Shown: in pieces, positions 49,800 to 59,584 of the stretch
Layout: each line of letters opens with the position of its first letter
Position numbering within the stretch: the first letter of the stretch is position 1
The notes under the pieces: model-generated
The model's input: only the letters and a program-made list of their open reading frames with translations
The model's database searches: none
What the model was told of the DNA's origin: nothing
Assembly: GCF_013927005.1 (NCBI RefSeq)
Contig: NZ_CP055930.1
Span: 3,348,001-3,412,000, forward strand
From: Enterobacter sp. RHBSTW-00175
GTDB taxonomy: Bacteria > Pseudomonadota > Gammaproteobacteria > Enterobacterales > Enterobacteriaceae
DNA: 64,000 bases
Direction: 5' to 3'
Program-made: the position numbers and the translations under genes

Positions 49800-50816
49800 A
49801 TGAATTCTCGCGTATTGTCATGCTTCTCGCTTGCATTATTGTCTTCATCACTTTTCCTTTCAACTCAGTCTGTTGCGGCTGAAAACAACGAAGGTATCGT
49901 TGTTTATAACGCCCAGCATGAAAATCTGGTGAAGTCGTGGGTTGATGGTTTTACTAAAGAAACAGGGATTAAAGTCACACTGCGTAATGGCGATGACAGC
50001 GAGCTGGGTAACCAGCTGGTTCAGGAAGGCGATGCATCACCTGCGGATGTCTTCCTGACCGAAAACTCCCCATCAATGGTACTGGTTGATAATGCAAAAC
50101 TGTTTGCGCCATTAGATGCGGCCACTTTAAAACAAGTCCCTGCGGAATATCGTCCTGCGCACGGCCGCTGGATCGGTATTGCTGCACGTAGCACCGTCTT
50201 TGTTTATAACCCGGCTAAGCTGAGCGAACAGCAACTGCCTAAATCGCTGATGGATCTGGCAAAACCTGAGTGGAGAGGCCGCTGGGCTGCTTCCCCGTCT
50301 GGTGCTGATTTCCAGGCGATTGTCAGTGCGATGCTGGCGCTGAAAGGCGAACAGGCTACCCTGGACTGGCTGAAAGCGATGAAAGCCAACTTTGTTGCCT
50401 ATAAAGGCAACAGTACCGTGATGAAAGCGGTCAACGCTGGTCAGATTGATGGCGGCGTGATTTATCATTACTACCGTTTTGTTGATCAGTCCAAAACCGG
50501 TGAAAACAGCAAAAATACCCAACTCTATTACTTCAAACATCAGGATCCGGGCGCGTTCGTGAGCCTCTCTGGCGGCGGTGTTCTGGCGTCCAGTAAGCAT
50601 AAAGAGCAGGCGCAGGCGTTCATTAAGTGGATCACCGGTAAAGAAGGTCAGGAGCAGCTGCGCACTAACAATGCATTCGAATATGCCGTAGGCGTTAACG
50701 CCGCGTCTAACCCGAAACTGGTTCCGCTGAAAGATCTTGATGCACCAAAGGTTGAGCCTTCTACACTCAACAGTAAGAAAGTCATTGAGCTGATGACACA
50801 AGCGGGCCTGCTGTGA
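49800..50816 (+). CDS. sfuA: Ferric iron ABC transporter, periplasmic binding protein SfuA
   Basis: 338 residues from the ATG at 49800; an upstream frame from 49731 overlaps the promoter. Signal peptide ends SVAA. The mature protein begins with GIVVYNAQHENLVKSWVDGF and is nearly identical in pattern to Serratia SfuA (FbpA family). Tandem tyrosines in VIYHYYRFVD are the Fe(III) ligands. It delivers free ferric iron to SfuBC. Confidence 0.95.
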   Translation: MNSRVLSCFSLALLSSSLFLSTQSVAAENNEGIVVYNAQHENLVKSWVDGFTKETGIKVTLRNGDDSELGNQLVQEGDASPADVFLTENSPSMVLVDNAKLFAPLDAATLKQVPAEYRPAHGRWIGIAARSTVFVYNPAKLSEQQLPKSLMDLAKPEWRGRWAASPSGADFQAIVSAMLALKGEQATLDWLKAMKANFVAYKGNSTVMKAVNAGQIDGGVIYHYYRFVDQSKTGENSKNTQLYYFKHQDPGAFVSLSGGGVLASSKHKEQAQAFIKWITGKEGQEQLRTNNAFEYAVGVNAASNPKLVPLKDLDAPKVEPSTLNSKKVIELMTQAGLL

Positions 50817-50840
50817 TCCTAAGAGTTAAGTGAAAGCCTT

Positions 50841-52415
50841 ATGTCTGGTTTGAGTCTCGACCTCGGTAAAAGTACATCTCGCCAGCCGCCCCGCAAGCGG
50901 CCGGCGTTGCCGATGGTTGTGTTAGCTGTACTGTTTTCATTGATGGCGCTTCTGCCTTTAGGTTTTATCATTGCCATTGGCTTTGAGACCGGCTGGGAAA
51001 CCATTAAGGCTCTCGTGTTTCGCCCGCGTGTTGCTGAGCTGCTCAGCAACACGTTGTGGCTGACGGCGTTAACGGTGCCTTTGTGTATTGTCCTGGGTGT
51101 CTCCATCGCCTGGTTGACTGAGCGTACTACGCTTGCGGGCCGTCGGGTCTGGTCAGCGCTTGCCGTTGCGCCGCTGGCGATCCCTGCATTTGTCCAAAGC
51201 TATGCCTGGATAAGTGTCGTGCCTTCTATGCACGGTCTCTCTGCGGGTGTATTTCTCTCCGTACTTGCCTACTACCCGTTTATCTATATGCCTGTTGCTG
51301 CGGTTCTGCGCCGCCTTGACCCAACGCTTGAGGATGTGGCCTCTTCGCTCGGTACGCCGCCGTGGCGGGTGTTTTTCCGCGTGGTGTTGCCGCAGTTAAA
51401 ACTGGCGATTTGTGGCGGGGCGCTTCTGGTTGCGCTGCATTTGCTGGCGGAATATGGCCTGTACGTCATGATCCGCTTCGATACCTTTACGACCGCGATT
51501 TACGACCAGTTCCAGTCAACGTTTAGCGGCCCGGCGGCCAATATGCTGGCGGGTGTGCTGGCGTTGTGCTGCCTGGCGATTTTGCTGCTTGAAGGCGCAA
51601 CGCGCGGTAAAGCCCGCTATGCCCGTATCGGATCCGGCGCAGCGCGCGAGCAAAAACGCTGGCCGCTGAAACCGGCTGCGGCTGCGATGGGGCAGGTGCT
51701 GTTTGTGGCGCTGGTTATTCTGGCCCTGGGTGTACCGCTCGTTGTGCTGTGTCGCTGGATCTGGCTTGGGGGCGTACAAAACTGGATGAGCGCCGATCTC
51801 TGGCTCTCGCTTCGCCAGACGCTGGTACTCGGCGTGGGTGGCGCGCTGCTGACCACCGTCTGCGTGATCCCCATTGCCTGGCTCGGTATTCGCTATCCGC
51901 ATCACGTGTTCAGGATGCTGGAAGGGTGCATTTACATCACCAGTTCACTACCGGGGATCGTGACGGCGCTGGCGTTGGTGACGGTAACAATCCATTACGC
52001 GCGGCCGATTTATCAAACCGAAGTCACGCTGTTCCTCGCCTATCTGCTGATGTTTATGCCCCGTGCGCTGATCAACCTGCGGGCCGGCATCGCACAGGCG
52101 CCGGTAGAGCTGGAAAACGTTGCCCGCAGCCTGGGTAGCTCTCCGGCAAAAGCACTCTGGAGCGTCACCATGCGGCTTGCCGCCCCCGGTGCGGCGGCAG
52201 GTGCTGCGCTGGTGTTCCTTGGCGTCAGTAACGAACTCACCGCGACGCTGCTGCTCTCGCCGCTGGGGACACGCACGCTTTCAACCGGCTTCTGGGCGCT
52301 GACCAGTGAGATTGATTACGTTGCTGCGGCGCCTTACGCCATGCTGATGATCCTTATCTCACTGCCGCTGACCGGTATCCTTTACATGCAGTCTAAAAAA
52401 ATCGCAGGGCTTTGA
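50841..52415 (+). CDS. sfuB: Ferric iron ABC transporter permease SfuB
   Basis: 524 residues forming a duplicated permease with about 12 membrane spans. Each half carries an EAA-type loop for the ATPase ([40 protein letters not shown]). 24 bp after sfuA. Typical of FbpB/SfuB-type fused permeases. Confidence 0.95.
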   Translation: MSGLSLDLGKSTSRQPPRKRPALPMVVLAVLFSLMALLPLGFIIAIGFETGWETIKALVFRPRVAELLSNTLWLTALTVPLCIVLGVSIAWLTERTTLAGRRVWSALAVAPLAIPAFVQSYAWISVVPSMHGLSAGVFLSVLAYYPFIYMPVAAVLRRLDPTLEDVASSLGTPPWRVFFRVVLPQLKLAICGGALLVALHLLAEYGLYVMIRFDTFTTAIYDQFQSTFSGPAANMLAGVLALCCLAILLLEGATRGKARYARIGSGAAREQKRWPLKPAAAAMGQVLFVALVILALGVPLVVLCRWIWLGGVQNWMSADLWLSLRQTLVLGVGGALLTTVCVIPIAWLGIRYPHHVFRMLEGCIYITSSLPGIVTALALVTVTIHYARPIYQTEVTLFLAYLLMFMPRALINLRAGIAQAPVELENVARSLGSSPAKALWSVTMRLAAPGAAAGAALVFLGVSNELTATLLLSPLGTRTLSTGFWALTSEIDYVAAAPYAMLMILISLPLTGILYMQSKKIAGL

Positions 52416-52416
52416 C

Positions 52417-53454
52417 ATGCTTGAACTAACGTCGATTTCTAAATCATTTGCCGATGCGCTGGTGCTCGATAACCTGAACCTGACCGTCGCGCCAGGAAGC
52501 AGAACGGCGATTGTCGGGCCGTCGGGTTCAGGAAAGACAACGCTGCTGCGTATTCTTGCCGGTTTTGAAACGCCGGATGCCGGGCGCATTGTGATGCAGG
52601 GGAAAACGCTGTTTGATGAGGCGAATTTTGTTCCTGCTCATCAGCGTGGGATCGGTTTTGTTCCGCAGGAAGGGGCGCTGTTCCCGCACCTCAATGTGGC
52701 AGACAACATTGCCTGGGGGCTGGAAGGCACCCGGCAGGAAAAACGCCAGCATGTTGAGGCGCTTATGGAGATGGTGTCGCTGGACAGGCAACTGGCAACG
52801 CACTGGCCTCATGAGATTTCCGGCGGTCAGCAGCAGCGCGTCGCACTTGCGCGTGCCCTGGCACAGCGTCCGTCGCTGATGCTGCTGGATGAACCTTTCT
52901 CCGCGCTTGATACCGGGCTTCGCGCTATGACGCGCAAAGCAACGGCGGATCTGCTCGCTGACGCGGGCGTGGCGTCTATTCTTGTGACCCACGATCAGAA
53001 CGAAGCCCTGTCATTCGCGACCCAGGTTGCCGTGATGCGCTCAGGGCGTTTCACCCAGGTGGGGACGCCTTTTGAGGTTTATACCCAACCGGTGGACGAA
53101 GAAACCGCGCTGTTCCTGGGCGATGCGCTGGTCCTGCCTGCACAGCTCAATGCCGGGCGCGCGATTTGCGCGCTGGGTGAAGTCCTGACTGATGATGATA
53201 AGGCAACGGGGCAGGGACGTATGATGCTGCGCCCGGAACAGCTCCGCGTGACAGCGTGCGCGCCGCATGAAAGCCAAATCTCCATTCTTGACGTCGATTT
53301 CACCGGCCACTTATCCACGCTCACACTGGCACTTGCCGGGCAGCAAGCACCGCTTATCCTGAAAACAGTGAGCCAGCCGGGTTGGAACTCGGGCACGTCT
53401 GTACGTATCGATATTGCCGGTAAGGCCCGTGTTTTTTGCGTTTCGCAGGCCTGA
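52417..53454 (+). CDS. sfuC: Ferric iron ABC transporter ATPase SfuC
   Basis: 345 residues. Walker A GPSGSGKTT, Q-loop FVPQEGALFPHL, signature EISGGQQQRVALARAL, Walker B LMLLDEPFSALD and switch His in LVTHDQNEA, plus a C-terminal TOBE-like regulatory domain. It starts 1 bp after the sfuB stop. Energises SfuAB. Confidence 0.95.
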   Translation: MLELTSISKSFADALVLDNLNLTVAPGSRTAIVGPSGSGKTTLLRILAGFETPDAGRIVMQGKTLFDEANFVPAHQRGIGFVPQEGALFPHLNVADNIAWGLEGTRQEKRQHVEALMEMVSLDRQLATHWPHEISGGQQQRVALARALAQRPSLMLLDEPFSALDTGLRAMTRKATADLLADAGVASILVTHDQNEALSFATQVAVMRSGRFTQVGTPFEVYTQPVDEETALFLGDALVLPAQLNAGRAICALGEVLTDDDKATGQGRMMLRPEQLRVTACAPHESQISILDVDFTGHLSTLTLALAGQQAPLILKTVSQPGWNSGTSVRIDIAGKARVFCVSQA

Positions 53455-53555
53455 AAGAAATTCTTAATACTCGTTAGTATTTTCCGGCAACGGGTTGTTA
53501 TAAAAGATTTTTTCCAGGCATGTGGCATTTCCTGAGTTTCTCTACCATGCTGATA

Positions 53556-53584
53556 AAACCTCACCAAGAAAAGTGAGGTTTTAC
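53556..53584 (+). terminator. Terminator after sfuABC
   Basis: AAACCTCAC-caagaaaa-GTGAGGTTTT, a 7-bp GC-containing stem followed by a short T-run, about 100 bp after sfuC and 34 bp before yahO. Confidence 0.7.
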
Positions 53585-53617
53585 GTGGTTGTTTATTAAT
53601 CTCAAGGAAAAAAGGTT

Positions 53618-53893
53618 ATGAAAAAAACAATTGCTATTTTGATGGGAACGGCGTTTCTGTTTACGACTAATGTCTTTGCTGCTGAACTGATGACTCGTGC
53701 AGACTTTAATAAAGTCGCGTCCCAGTATAAAAAAATCGGCACTGTCTCCACTTCGAATGAAGTATCGGTCGATGATGCGAAAAAAGAGCTGATTGAGAAA
53801 GCGGATAAGAAAGGTGCTGATGTTCTGGTGCTGACTTCCGGCAATACGAACAACAAAATTCATGGCACGGCCAATATCTACAAGAAAAAGTAA
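53618..53893 (+). CDS. yahO: YahO, DUF1471-family periplasmic protein
   Basis: 91 residues, exactly the E. coli YahO length and very similar throughout. Signal peptide [21 protein letters not shown], then [20 protein letters not shown] and [20 protein letters not shown]. Family members are stress-linked envelope proteins; the YahO function is unknown. Flanked by terminators, so monocistronic. Confidence 0.92.
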   Translation: MKKTIAILMGTAFLFTTNVFAAELMTRADFNKVASQYKKIGTVSTSNEVSVDDAKKELIEKADKKGADVLVLTSGNTNNKIHGTANIYKKK

Positions 53894-53900
53894 TACAGTG

Positions 53901-53941
53901 AATGCCACCCCGGAATGACGGGGTGGCGTTCCGTTTTGTTT
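53901..53941 (+). terminator. Terminator after yahO
   Basis: GCCACCCCG-gaatga-CGGGGTGGC, a 9-bp GC-rich stem, followed by GTTCCGTTTTGTTT. Confidence 0.85.
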
Positions 53942-54331
53942 CGTTTTAAACCCGCCTGAAATAAGTATGGTTGCTTGAGCTGCGTCTTCAGTGGCTAACC
54001 ACTGAAGTAACCCCTGCATCTCGTCGATTTTTCTCTCCGCCAACTCATTAACCCGACACGGGATCTCAACCTAATAATGATTTTTTGAATCCCCTTCTGT
54101 ATTTACACTTGATTACACAAAGATAATGAGTATAGTTCTCATTCTCTTTAGTGTTTGCGGCAACGACGGACGCCCCCGCATCAGCAGTGAGTGCCTGACT
54201 CACAAGGAACACTGAGTAATTACGGTGGACTTTGCACTGGCCTTACAGCCTGTCAACACAATCAGATCGCTTAGCGACATACGACGCAATTTCCCGCCTG
54301 ACTTTCTCTTGAACGGTAAAGGATGTTCCTG
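53942..54331. other. Upstream region of the YncE-like/TonB-receptor genes
   Basis: About 390 bp without a gene. The main feature is the Fur-like site at 54125-54143. Confidence 0.6.
54125..54143. promoter_or_regulatory. Probable Fur box
   Basis: AATGAG-TATAGTT-CTCATT: perfect 6-bp arms with a 7-bp AT-rich centre, the shape of Fur sites such as AATGAGAAT-n-ATTCTCATT. About 190 bp upstream of a beta-propeller lipoprotein and a siderophore receptor, so iron control is plausible. Confidence 0.6.
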
Positions 54332-55411
54332 ATGACCCCAAAAGTGTCTGCGCTGGCATTGGTTGTTGCTGTCTCTCTTTCCGGTTGTGCCGCACAACAG
54401 GCGGCCACACCGGCACCTGCTGTCCAGAAGACCGTAACCACGCCTGATAAAACCGGCGTGCTCAAACGTGAACTGGCCGATGGTCTGTACGAAATGGTAC
54501 TCAATAAGAAGGGCGATGCGCTGTTTGTTGCCAGTTCTGAAGGCTTTAAGGATGTGCAGGGCGGTGTGGTCTATAAGCTTGATCCCGCCACGCTGAAAAC
54601 CCTTGGCCGCAGCCATACGGATCTGAAAAACTTCGCGATGACCATCGCACCTGACGGGCAAACGGTCTACGTCACGAACTCGCTGGACGGCGGTATCAGC
54701 GCCATCAGCACCGCGGACGGCAAAGTCAAAAAACGCCTGATGTTCACCGAGCGCAACAAAGAGGGCTTCCCGTTTGGTGCACGTGAAATTCTGCTGCACG
54801 ACGGCACGCTGTTCGTGGGGGGCGTGGGCGATCCGGGTGTGATTTGGGTGATAGACGCCGAAACCCTGAAGCTGAAAAAAACCATCAAAAATGCCGGCCA
54901 GTGGGTCACCGGGTTACTGTGGTCTGAACAGACAGACCGTCTGTATGCAGCCAACGGCGGCGGCGAGATCCTCGTCATCAATCCGCACACCAACAAAATC
55001 GAAAAACGCTGGAAGCCGCTGGGCAGCAAGCCAGCCCTGCTGTTGAATCTGGCCGAAGACAAGGCCACCGGGCGCCTGTTCGTCACGGATAATTCCAAAG
55101 CCAAAACCACGCTGGTGCTCAATATCCGCACCGGTGATGTTATCAAACAGCTGGATATCGGCGACTCGCTGGCGGTGAAGTTCAACGCCAGACGCAATGA
55201 GCTGTACATCACCCAGCGTGAGAGCGGAAAACTGCTGAGCCTGGACGCCACCACCTACGCCGTGAAGCAATCATGGGATCTGCCGCCGAACCCAAACAGC
55301 CTGCTGCTGGCCGCAGATGGCCAGACGCTATACGTCACCGTTAAACAGGCTTTCAACAAAGACCACTCAACAAACGGGCCGGACAGCGTCGTTCGTATTT
55401 CGCTTAACTAA
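54332..55411 (+). CDS. YncE-like beta-propeller lipoprotein
   Basis: 359 residues from the ATG at 54332, set by AAAGGA at 54318-54323; the ATG at 54323 overlaps that site. A lipoprotein signal with lipobox LSGC (Cys19) precedes an Ala/Pro/Thr linker and about seven repeats of YVTN type (GQTVYVTNSLDGGISAISTA; TGRLFVTDNSKAKTTLVLNI; GQTLYVTVKQAF). E. coli YncE is similar but periplasmic and soluble. It pairs with the downstream TonB receptor as yncE pairs with yncD. Likely an iron-regulated periplasmic accessory protein; ligand unknown. Confidence 0.85.
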   Translation: MTPKVSALALVVAVSLSGCAAQQAATPAPAVQKTVTTPDKTGVLKRELADGLYEMVLNKKGDALFVASSEGFKDVQGGVVYKLDPATLKTLGRSHTDLKNFAMTIAPDGQTVYVTNSLDGGISAISTADGKVKKRLMFTERNKEGFPFGAREILLHDGTLFVGGVGDPGVIWVIDAETLKLKKTIKNAGQWVTGLLWSEQTDRLYAANGGGEILVINPHTNKIEKRWKPLGSKPALLLNLAEDKATGRLFVTDNSKAKTTLVLNIRTGDVIKQLDIGDSLAVKFNARRNELYITQRESGKLLSLDATTYAVKQSWDLPPNPNSLLLAADGQTLYVTVKQAFNKDHSTNGPDSVVRISLN

Positions 55412-55417
55412 ATTCTA

Positions 55418-55440
55418 AGGCCCGTTCACGGGCCAATTTT
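55418..55440 (+). terminator. Hairpin between lipoprotein and receptor genes
   Basis: GGCCCG-TTCA-CGGGCC followed by AATTTT. It could act as a partial terminator between the two genes. Confidence 0.55.
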
Positions 55441-55464
55441 GCGCGTACTTTTAATGAGTTAATT

Positions 55465-57651
55465 ATGACCAACACCACAATGCACAAAACGCTGCTGGCG
55501 CTTGCCATTGGCGCGGTTACACACTCCGCCTTTGCGGCGGATAACAAAAATGAAGACACCATTGTCGTTCAGTCGGCTTCGGCAGACACGTTCAAACCGG
55601 GCGGCGATCAGCTGGTGCCTGCCTTCCTTGACGGGCAGGTGGCAAACGGTGGACGCATGGGGATGCTCGGCCAGCAGAATGCCATGGACGTACCGTTTAA
55701 CCTGGTCAGCTACACCGCGAAGCTGGTTGAAGATCAGCAGGCGAAAACCATTGCCGATGTGGTCGCCAACGACGCGGGTGTGCAGTACGTTCAGGGATAC
55801 GGTAACAGTGCAGAAAGCTTCCGTATTCGCGGCCTGAAGTTTGATGGTGATGACATGACCTTTGGCGGCCTGTCCGGCGTGCTGCCGCGCCAGGTGGTTG
55901 ATGCGCAGATGGTGGATCGTATCGAGATCTTCAAAGGGGCAAACTCCCTGATGAACGGTGCGGCAAGCTCTGGCGTGGGCGGGATGATCAACCTTGAACC
56001 AAAACACGCAGGCGAAACCCCACGGGCGAAAGTTGGCGTGGATTACACCTCTGATTCGCAGTTTGGTACCACTCTGGATGCCGGTCGTCGTTTCGGTGAC
56101 AGCGATCAGTTTGGCGCGCGGGTGAACCTGGTCCATCGCGAAGGGGAAACCGGTGTGGCGAACGATCGTCGCCGTACCACCCTGCTGTCGACTGGCCTGG
56201 ATTACAAAGGCGATAACTTCCGCACCTCGCTGGATGTGGGTTATCAGAAGAAGACCTTCCACGGCAGCCCGACCAGCGTCAACATTTCGGCAGTAGACTT
56301 CATTCCTGAGCCACCGAAAAATGACCGCAACATTTCGCAGAAATGGGCTTACAGCAATATCGAAAACGAATTCGGGATGTGGCGTAGCGAATACGACATC
56401 ACCGATAACTGGACGGCATACACCGGCCTCGGCGCGCAACACGCGCACGAAGAAGGTTTATACAGCGCACCGAAGATCCTCGACAAAAGCGGCCGGGCGA
56501 TTGTGAGCCGACTGGACACAAACCGCATCAGCGACTCGGTCAGCGGTATGGCGGGCATTCGCGGCAACTTCAGTACCGGCTTCGTCTCGCATAAGGTAAA
56601 CGTGGGATATTCCGCGCAGACCAAAAACGAAAAAATTGCGTGGAAGATGTCGAAGGCGGCGGATAACCCGTACACCAACATCTATCACAACACCGGCGTG
56701 GATGCGCCAGACAGCACCAACTTCAACGGATCTGGCGGCGATTACAGTGACCCACTGACCAGCGGTCGCACCCGCTCTCAGGGCTGGCTGTTCAGTGACA
56801 CACTCGGCGTGCTGGATGACAAGCTGCTGTTCACCGCAGGTGCCCGTCATCAGAAGGTGGTGATCCGTGGCTATAACAAAATCACCGGGGCAGAAAACGA
56901 CGCGGATGGCTTCGACGGCAGCCGCTGGATGCCAACCTACGGCGTAGTGTATAAGCCGTGGAATGAGATCTCGCTTTACGCTAATCACACCGAGGCATTG
57001 CAGCCGGGTAAAACCGCGCCAGATACGGCAACCAACTACGGCCAGAGCACCGGGATCGTCCATTCAAAGCAGAACGAAGTGGGGGTTAAAGCCGACTTCG
57101 GTCGCGTGGGAGGCTCTCTGGCGCTGTTTGAAATCAAAATGCCATCGGCCATTCTCGACAGCGTGACCAAACACTATGGTCTGGATGCCGAGCAGCGTAA
57201 CCGCGGGGTTGAGCTGAATGTCTTTGGCGAGCCAATGCTGGGGATGCGTCTCAACGCCAGTGCCACCTGGCTACAGGCGGAGCTGACCAAGACCAACAAC
57301 GGCCTGAATCAGGGCAACGATGCCATCGGCGTACCGAATTTCTATGCGGTGCTGGGTGCTGAGTACGACATCAAACCCATTGACGGGCTGACGGCAACCG
57401 CGCGCGTGAACCACTCGGGCACGCAGTATGCAGACCTGGCCAACACCAAAAAGCTGGACAGCTACACCACCCTGGATCTGGGGATGCGCTACCGTTTTGC
57501 GGTTAACCAGAATCAAAACCAGATGACCCTTCGTGCGGGCATCGACAACGTCACCAACGAAAACTACTGGGCGTCTGTTGATGATTCCGGTACGTATATC
57601 ACTCAAGGCGAACCCCGGACCTTTAAAGTCTCGGTTGGCTACGAGTTCTGA
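55465..57651 (+). CDS. TonB-dependent siderophore receptor (FcuA/FhuE-like)
   Basis: 728 residues. Signal peptide ending SAFA, TonB box region EDTIVVQSA, plug domain (about 40-165: DVPFNLVSYTAKLVEDQQAK, SFRIRGLKFDGDDMTFGGLSG, RIEIFKGANSLMNG) and a 22-strand barrel ending in the outer-membrane signal VSVGYEF. The pattern fits ferrichrome/hydroxamate receptors of the FcuA type, but the siderophore cannot be fixed from sequence. A second possible start is at 55480. 54 bp after the YncE-like gene. Confidence 0.9.
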   Translation: MTNTTMHKTLLALAIGAVTHSAFAADNKNEDTIVVQSASADTFKPGGDQLVPAFLDGQVANGGRMGMLGQQNAMDVPFNLVSYTAKLVEDQQAKTIADVVANDAGVQYVQGYGNSAESFRIRGLKFDGDDMTFGGLSGVLPRQVVDAQMVDRIEIFKGANSLMNGAASSGVGGMINLEPKHAGETPRAKVGVDYTSDSQFGTTLDAGRRFGDSDQFGARVNLVHREGETGVANDRRRTTLLSTGLDYKGDNFRTSLDVGYQKKTFHGSPTSVNISAVDFIPEPPKNDRNISQKWAYSNIENEFGMWRSEYDITDNWTAYTGLGAQHAHEEGLYSAPKILDKSGRAIVSRLDTNRISDSVSGMAGIRGNFSTGFVSHKVNVGYSAQTKNEKIAWKMSKAADNPYTNIYHNTGVDAPDSTNFNGSGGDYSDPLTSGRTRSQGWLFSDTLGVLDDKLLFTAGARHQKVVIRGYNKITGAENDADGFDGSRWMPTYGVVYKPWNEISLYANHTEALQPGKTAPDTATNYGQSTGIVHSKQNEVGVKADFGRVGGSLALFEIKMPSAILDSVTKHYGLDAEQRNRGVELNVFGEPMLGMRLNASATWLQAELTKTNNGLNQGNDAIGVPNFYAVLGAEYDIKPIDGLTATARVNHSGTQYADLANTKKLDSYTTLDLGMRYRFAVNQNQNQMTLRAGIDNVTNENYWASVDDSGTYITQGEPRTFKVSVGYEF

Positions 57652-57753
57652 GTTCCACCCTCGTTATCAGGGGCAAGGATGCCCCAATCCCTTGCTACCA
57701 CCAGCATGAAGTGTTAAAACGTGCCCCTTCTAAAAAAGAGACAGGGGTAGGAC

Positions 57754-59142
57754 GTGAAAGACGCGTCATCCGCTTCGGGCAGTGAGAGCGCCGAAGCCTC
57801 GTCGGAACATAATCCGACGCTGCAACGTGGTTTGCAAAATCGACATATCCAGTTAATTGCCCTCGGCGGTGCAATCGGTACCGGGTTGTTTCTCGGCATC
57901 GGCCCTGCTATTCAGATGGCTGGCCCGGCAGTGCTGCTGGGTTACGGTGTCGCCGGGGTTATCGCCTTTTTGATCATGCGCCAGCTTGGCGAGATGGTCG
58001 TCGAGGAGCCAGTATCAGGCTCATTTGCGCACTTTGCCTATAAATACTGGGGGCCGTTTGCAGGCTTCCTGTCCGGCTGGAACTACTGGGTGATGTTCGT
58101 GCTGGTGGGTATGGCTGAGCTGACCGCCGCAGGCATCTATATGCAGTACTGGTTGCCGGACGTGCCGACGTGGATCTGGGCTGCGGCCTTCTTCATCATT
58201 ATCAACGCCGTTAACCTGGTGAACGTGCGCCTGTACGGCGAAACCGAGTTCTGGTTTGCACTGATAAAAGTGCTGGCGATTATTGGCATGATTGGTTTTG
58301 GCCTGTGGCTGCTGTTCTCTGGCCACGGTGGTGAGCGTGCAACCATCGATAACCTGTGGCAGCACGGCGGTTTCCTGGCAACGGGCTGGAAGGGGCTTAT
58401 CCTGTCGCTTGCGGTGATTATGTTCTCCTTCGGCGGGCTGGAGTTGATTGGGATTACCGCGGCTGAAGCGCAGGATCCGCATAAAAGCATCCCCAAAGCC
58501 GTGAACCAGGTGGTGTACCGTATCCTGCTGTTTTACATCGGTTCCCTGGTGGTGCTGCTGGCGCTCTATCCGTGGGTAGAAGTCAAATCCGACAGCAGTC
58601 CGTTTGTGATGATTTTCCACGATCTGAACAGCAACGTGGTGGCTTCAGCGCTGAACTTCGTCATTCTTGTGGCATCCCTTTCGGTCTATAACAGCGGAGT
58701 GTATTCCAACAGCCGAATGCTGTTTGGCCTGTCTGTGCAGGGCAATGCGCCGAAATTCTTAACCCGCGTCAGCCATCGTGGTGTGCCAGTGAATTCGCTG
58801 CTGCTCTCTGGCGCAATCACGTCGCTGGTGGTGTTGATCAACTATCTGCTGCCAAAAGAGGCCTTTGGCCTGCTGATGGCTCTGGTTGTCGCCACGCTGC
58901 TGCTGAACTGGATAATGATCTGCCTGGCGCACCTGCGTTTTCGCGCGGCAATGCGTCGCAAGGGGCGCGACACCCAGTTCAAGGCGCTGTTCTACCCGGC
59001 GGGGAACTACATCTGTATCGCCTTCCTGGGGCTGATCCTCGTGCTGATGTGCACCATCGACGACATGCGTCTTTCCGCGATGCTGCTGCCAGTGTGGGTG
59101 TTGTTCCTGTTTGTGGCGTTTAAGCTGTCACGTAAGAAGTGA
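57754..59142 (+). CDS. pheP: Phenylalanine-specific permease PheP
   Basis: 462 residues from a GTG at 57754 with 12 membrane spans. It is nearly identical to E. coli PheP, including GGAIGTGLFLGIGPAIQMAG and FSFGGLELIGITAAEAQDP of the amino-acid/polyamine/organocation family. It imports phenylalanine with protons. Downstream come dispersed repeats. Confidence 0.95.
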   Translation: MKDASSASGSESAEASSEHNPTLQRGLQNRHIQLIALGGAIGTGLFLGIGPAIQMAGPAVLLGYGVAGVIAFLIMRQLGEMVVEEPVSGSFAHFAYKYWGPFAGFLSGWNYWVMFVLVGMAELTAAGIYMQYWLPDVPTWIWAAAFFIIINAVNLVNVRLYGETEFWFALIKVLAIIGMIGFGLWLLFSGHGGERATIDNLWQHGGFLATGWKGLILSLAVIMFSFGGLELIGITAAEAQDPHKSIPKAVNQVVYRILLFYIGSLVVLLALYPWVEVKSDSSPFVMIFHDLNSNVVASALNFVILVASLSVYNSGVYSNSRMLFGLSVQGNAPKFLTRVSHRGVPVNSLLLSGAITSLVVLINYLLPKEAFGLLMALVVATLLLNWIMICLAHLRFRAAMRRKGRDTQFKALFYPAGNYICIAFLGLILVLMCTIDDMRLSAMLLPVWVLFLFVAFKLSRKK

Positions 59143-59153
59143 TCTGCTTTTCT

Positions 59154-59174
59154 CCCTCTCCCTGTGGGAGAGGG
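59154..59174. repeat. Dispersed CCCTCTCCC/GGGAGAGGG hairpin
   Basis: Same 9-bp arms as at 8873-8893, with loop TGT. After pheP it may serve as a transcript end. Confidence 0.6.
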
Positions 59175-59197
59175 CACCTGACCGTACTTGCCTTAAA

Positions 59198-59227
59198 GCC
59201 CGGTGGCGCTTCGCTTACCGGGCCTAC
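59198..59227. repeat. Single REP element
   Basis: GCCCGGTGGCGCTTCGCTTA followed by CCGGGCCTAC; related to the REP pair at 6001-6080. Located between pheP and the convergent antitoxin gene. Confidence 0.75.
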
Positions 59228-59238
59228 AATCCTGGGCA

Positions 59239-59538
59239 TCAAATCTGAAACGCTATCCTTTTCCCATTCGGTAGCGTCACATCAATACTGAGTTCTCCCC
59301 CAAGCGCACTGACATAGCGTTTGAGTGTTGAGAGTCGGGGATCGTTACCCGGTTGTTCGATTTTTGCCACTGTGGGTTGCTTTACCCCCATTGCCGCAGC
59401 GAGTTCCGTTTGCGAAATGCACAGTTCTTCCCGCAGTTGATTCAGTGCAACAATTCGGCGCATCTTTTCAACTTTCGTCGCAATACGTTCCTGACTTTCC
59501 GCACTCTGTTGTGCCATAAGTTCTTTTAGCGATGCCAT
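59239..59538 (-). CDS. HigA-type XRE antitoxin
   Basis: 99 residues: an N-terminal helix-rich tail, then a Cro/CI helix-turn-helix (LREELCISQTELAAAMGVKQPTVAKIEQ) and a short C-terminal strand region. Its ATG overlaps the end of the upstream RelE-like toxin frame (toxin stop 59526-59528), the toxin-first order of HigBA-type systems. The antitoxin is intact while its toxin gene is destroyed. Confidence 0.85.
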   Translation of the reverse strand: MASLKELMAQQSAESQERIATKVEKMRRIVALNQLREELCISQTELAAAMGVKQPTVAKIEQPGNDPRLSTLKRYVSALGGELSIDVTLPNGKRIAFQI

Positions 59539-59584
59539 ATGGCCTCCTTATTTGCCAGATGTTTGCTGAATTCAGCGTCAGCTA

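Noticed and set aside
55459..56448. 329-codon minus-strand frame opposite the siderophore receptor gene
   Set aside because: Shadow frame of a high-GC coding region; the plus-strand receptor is unmistakable.
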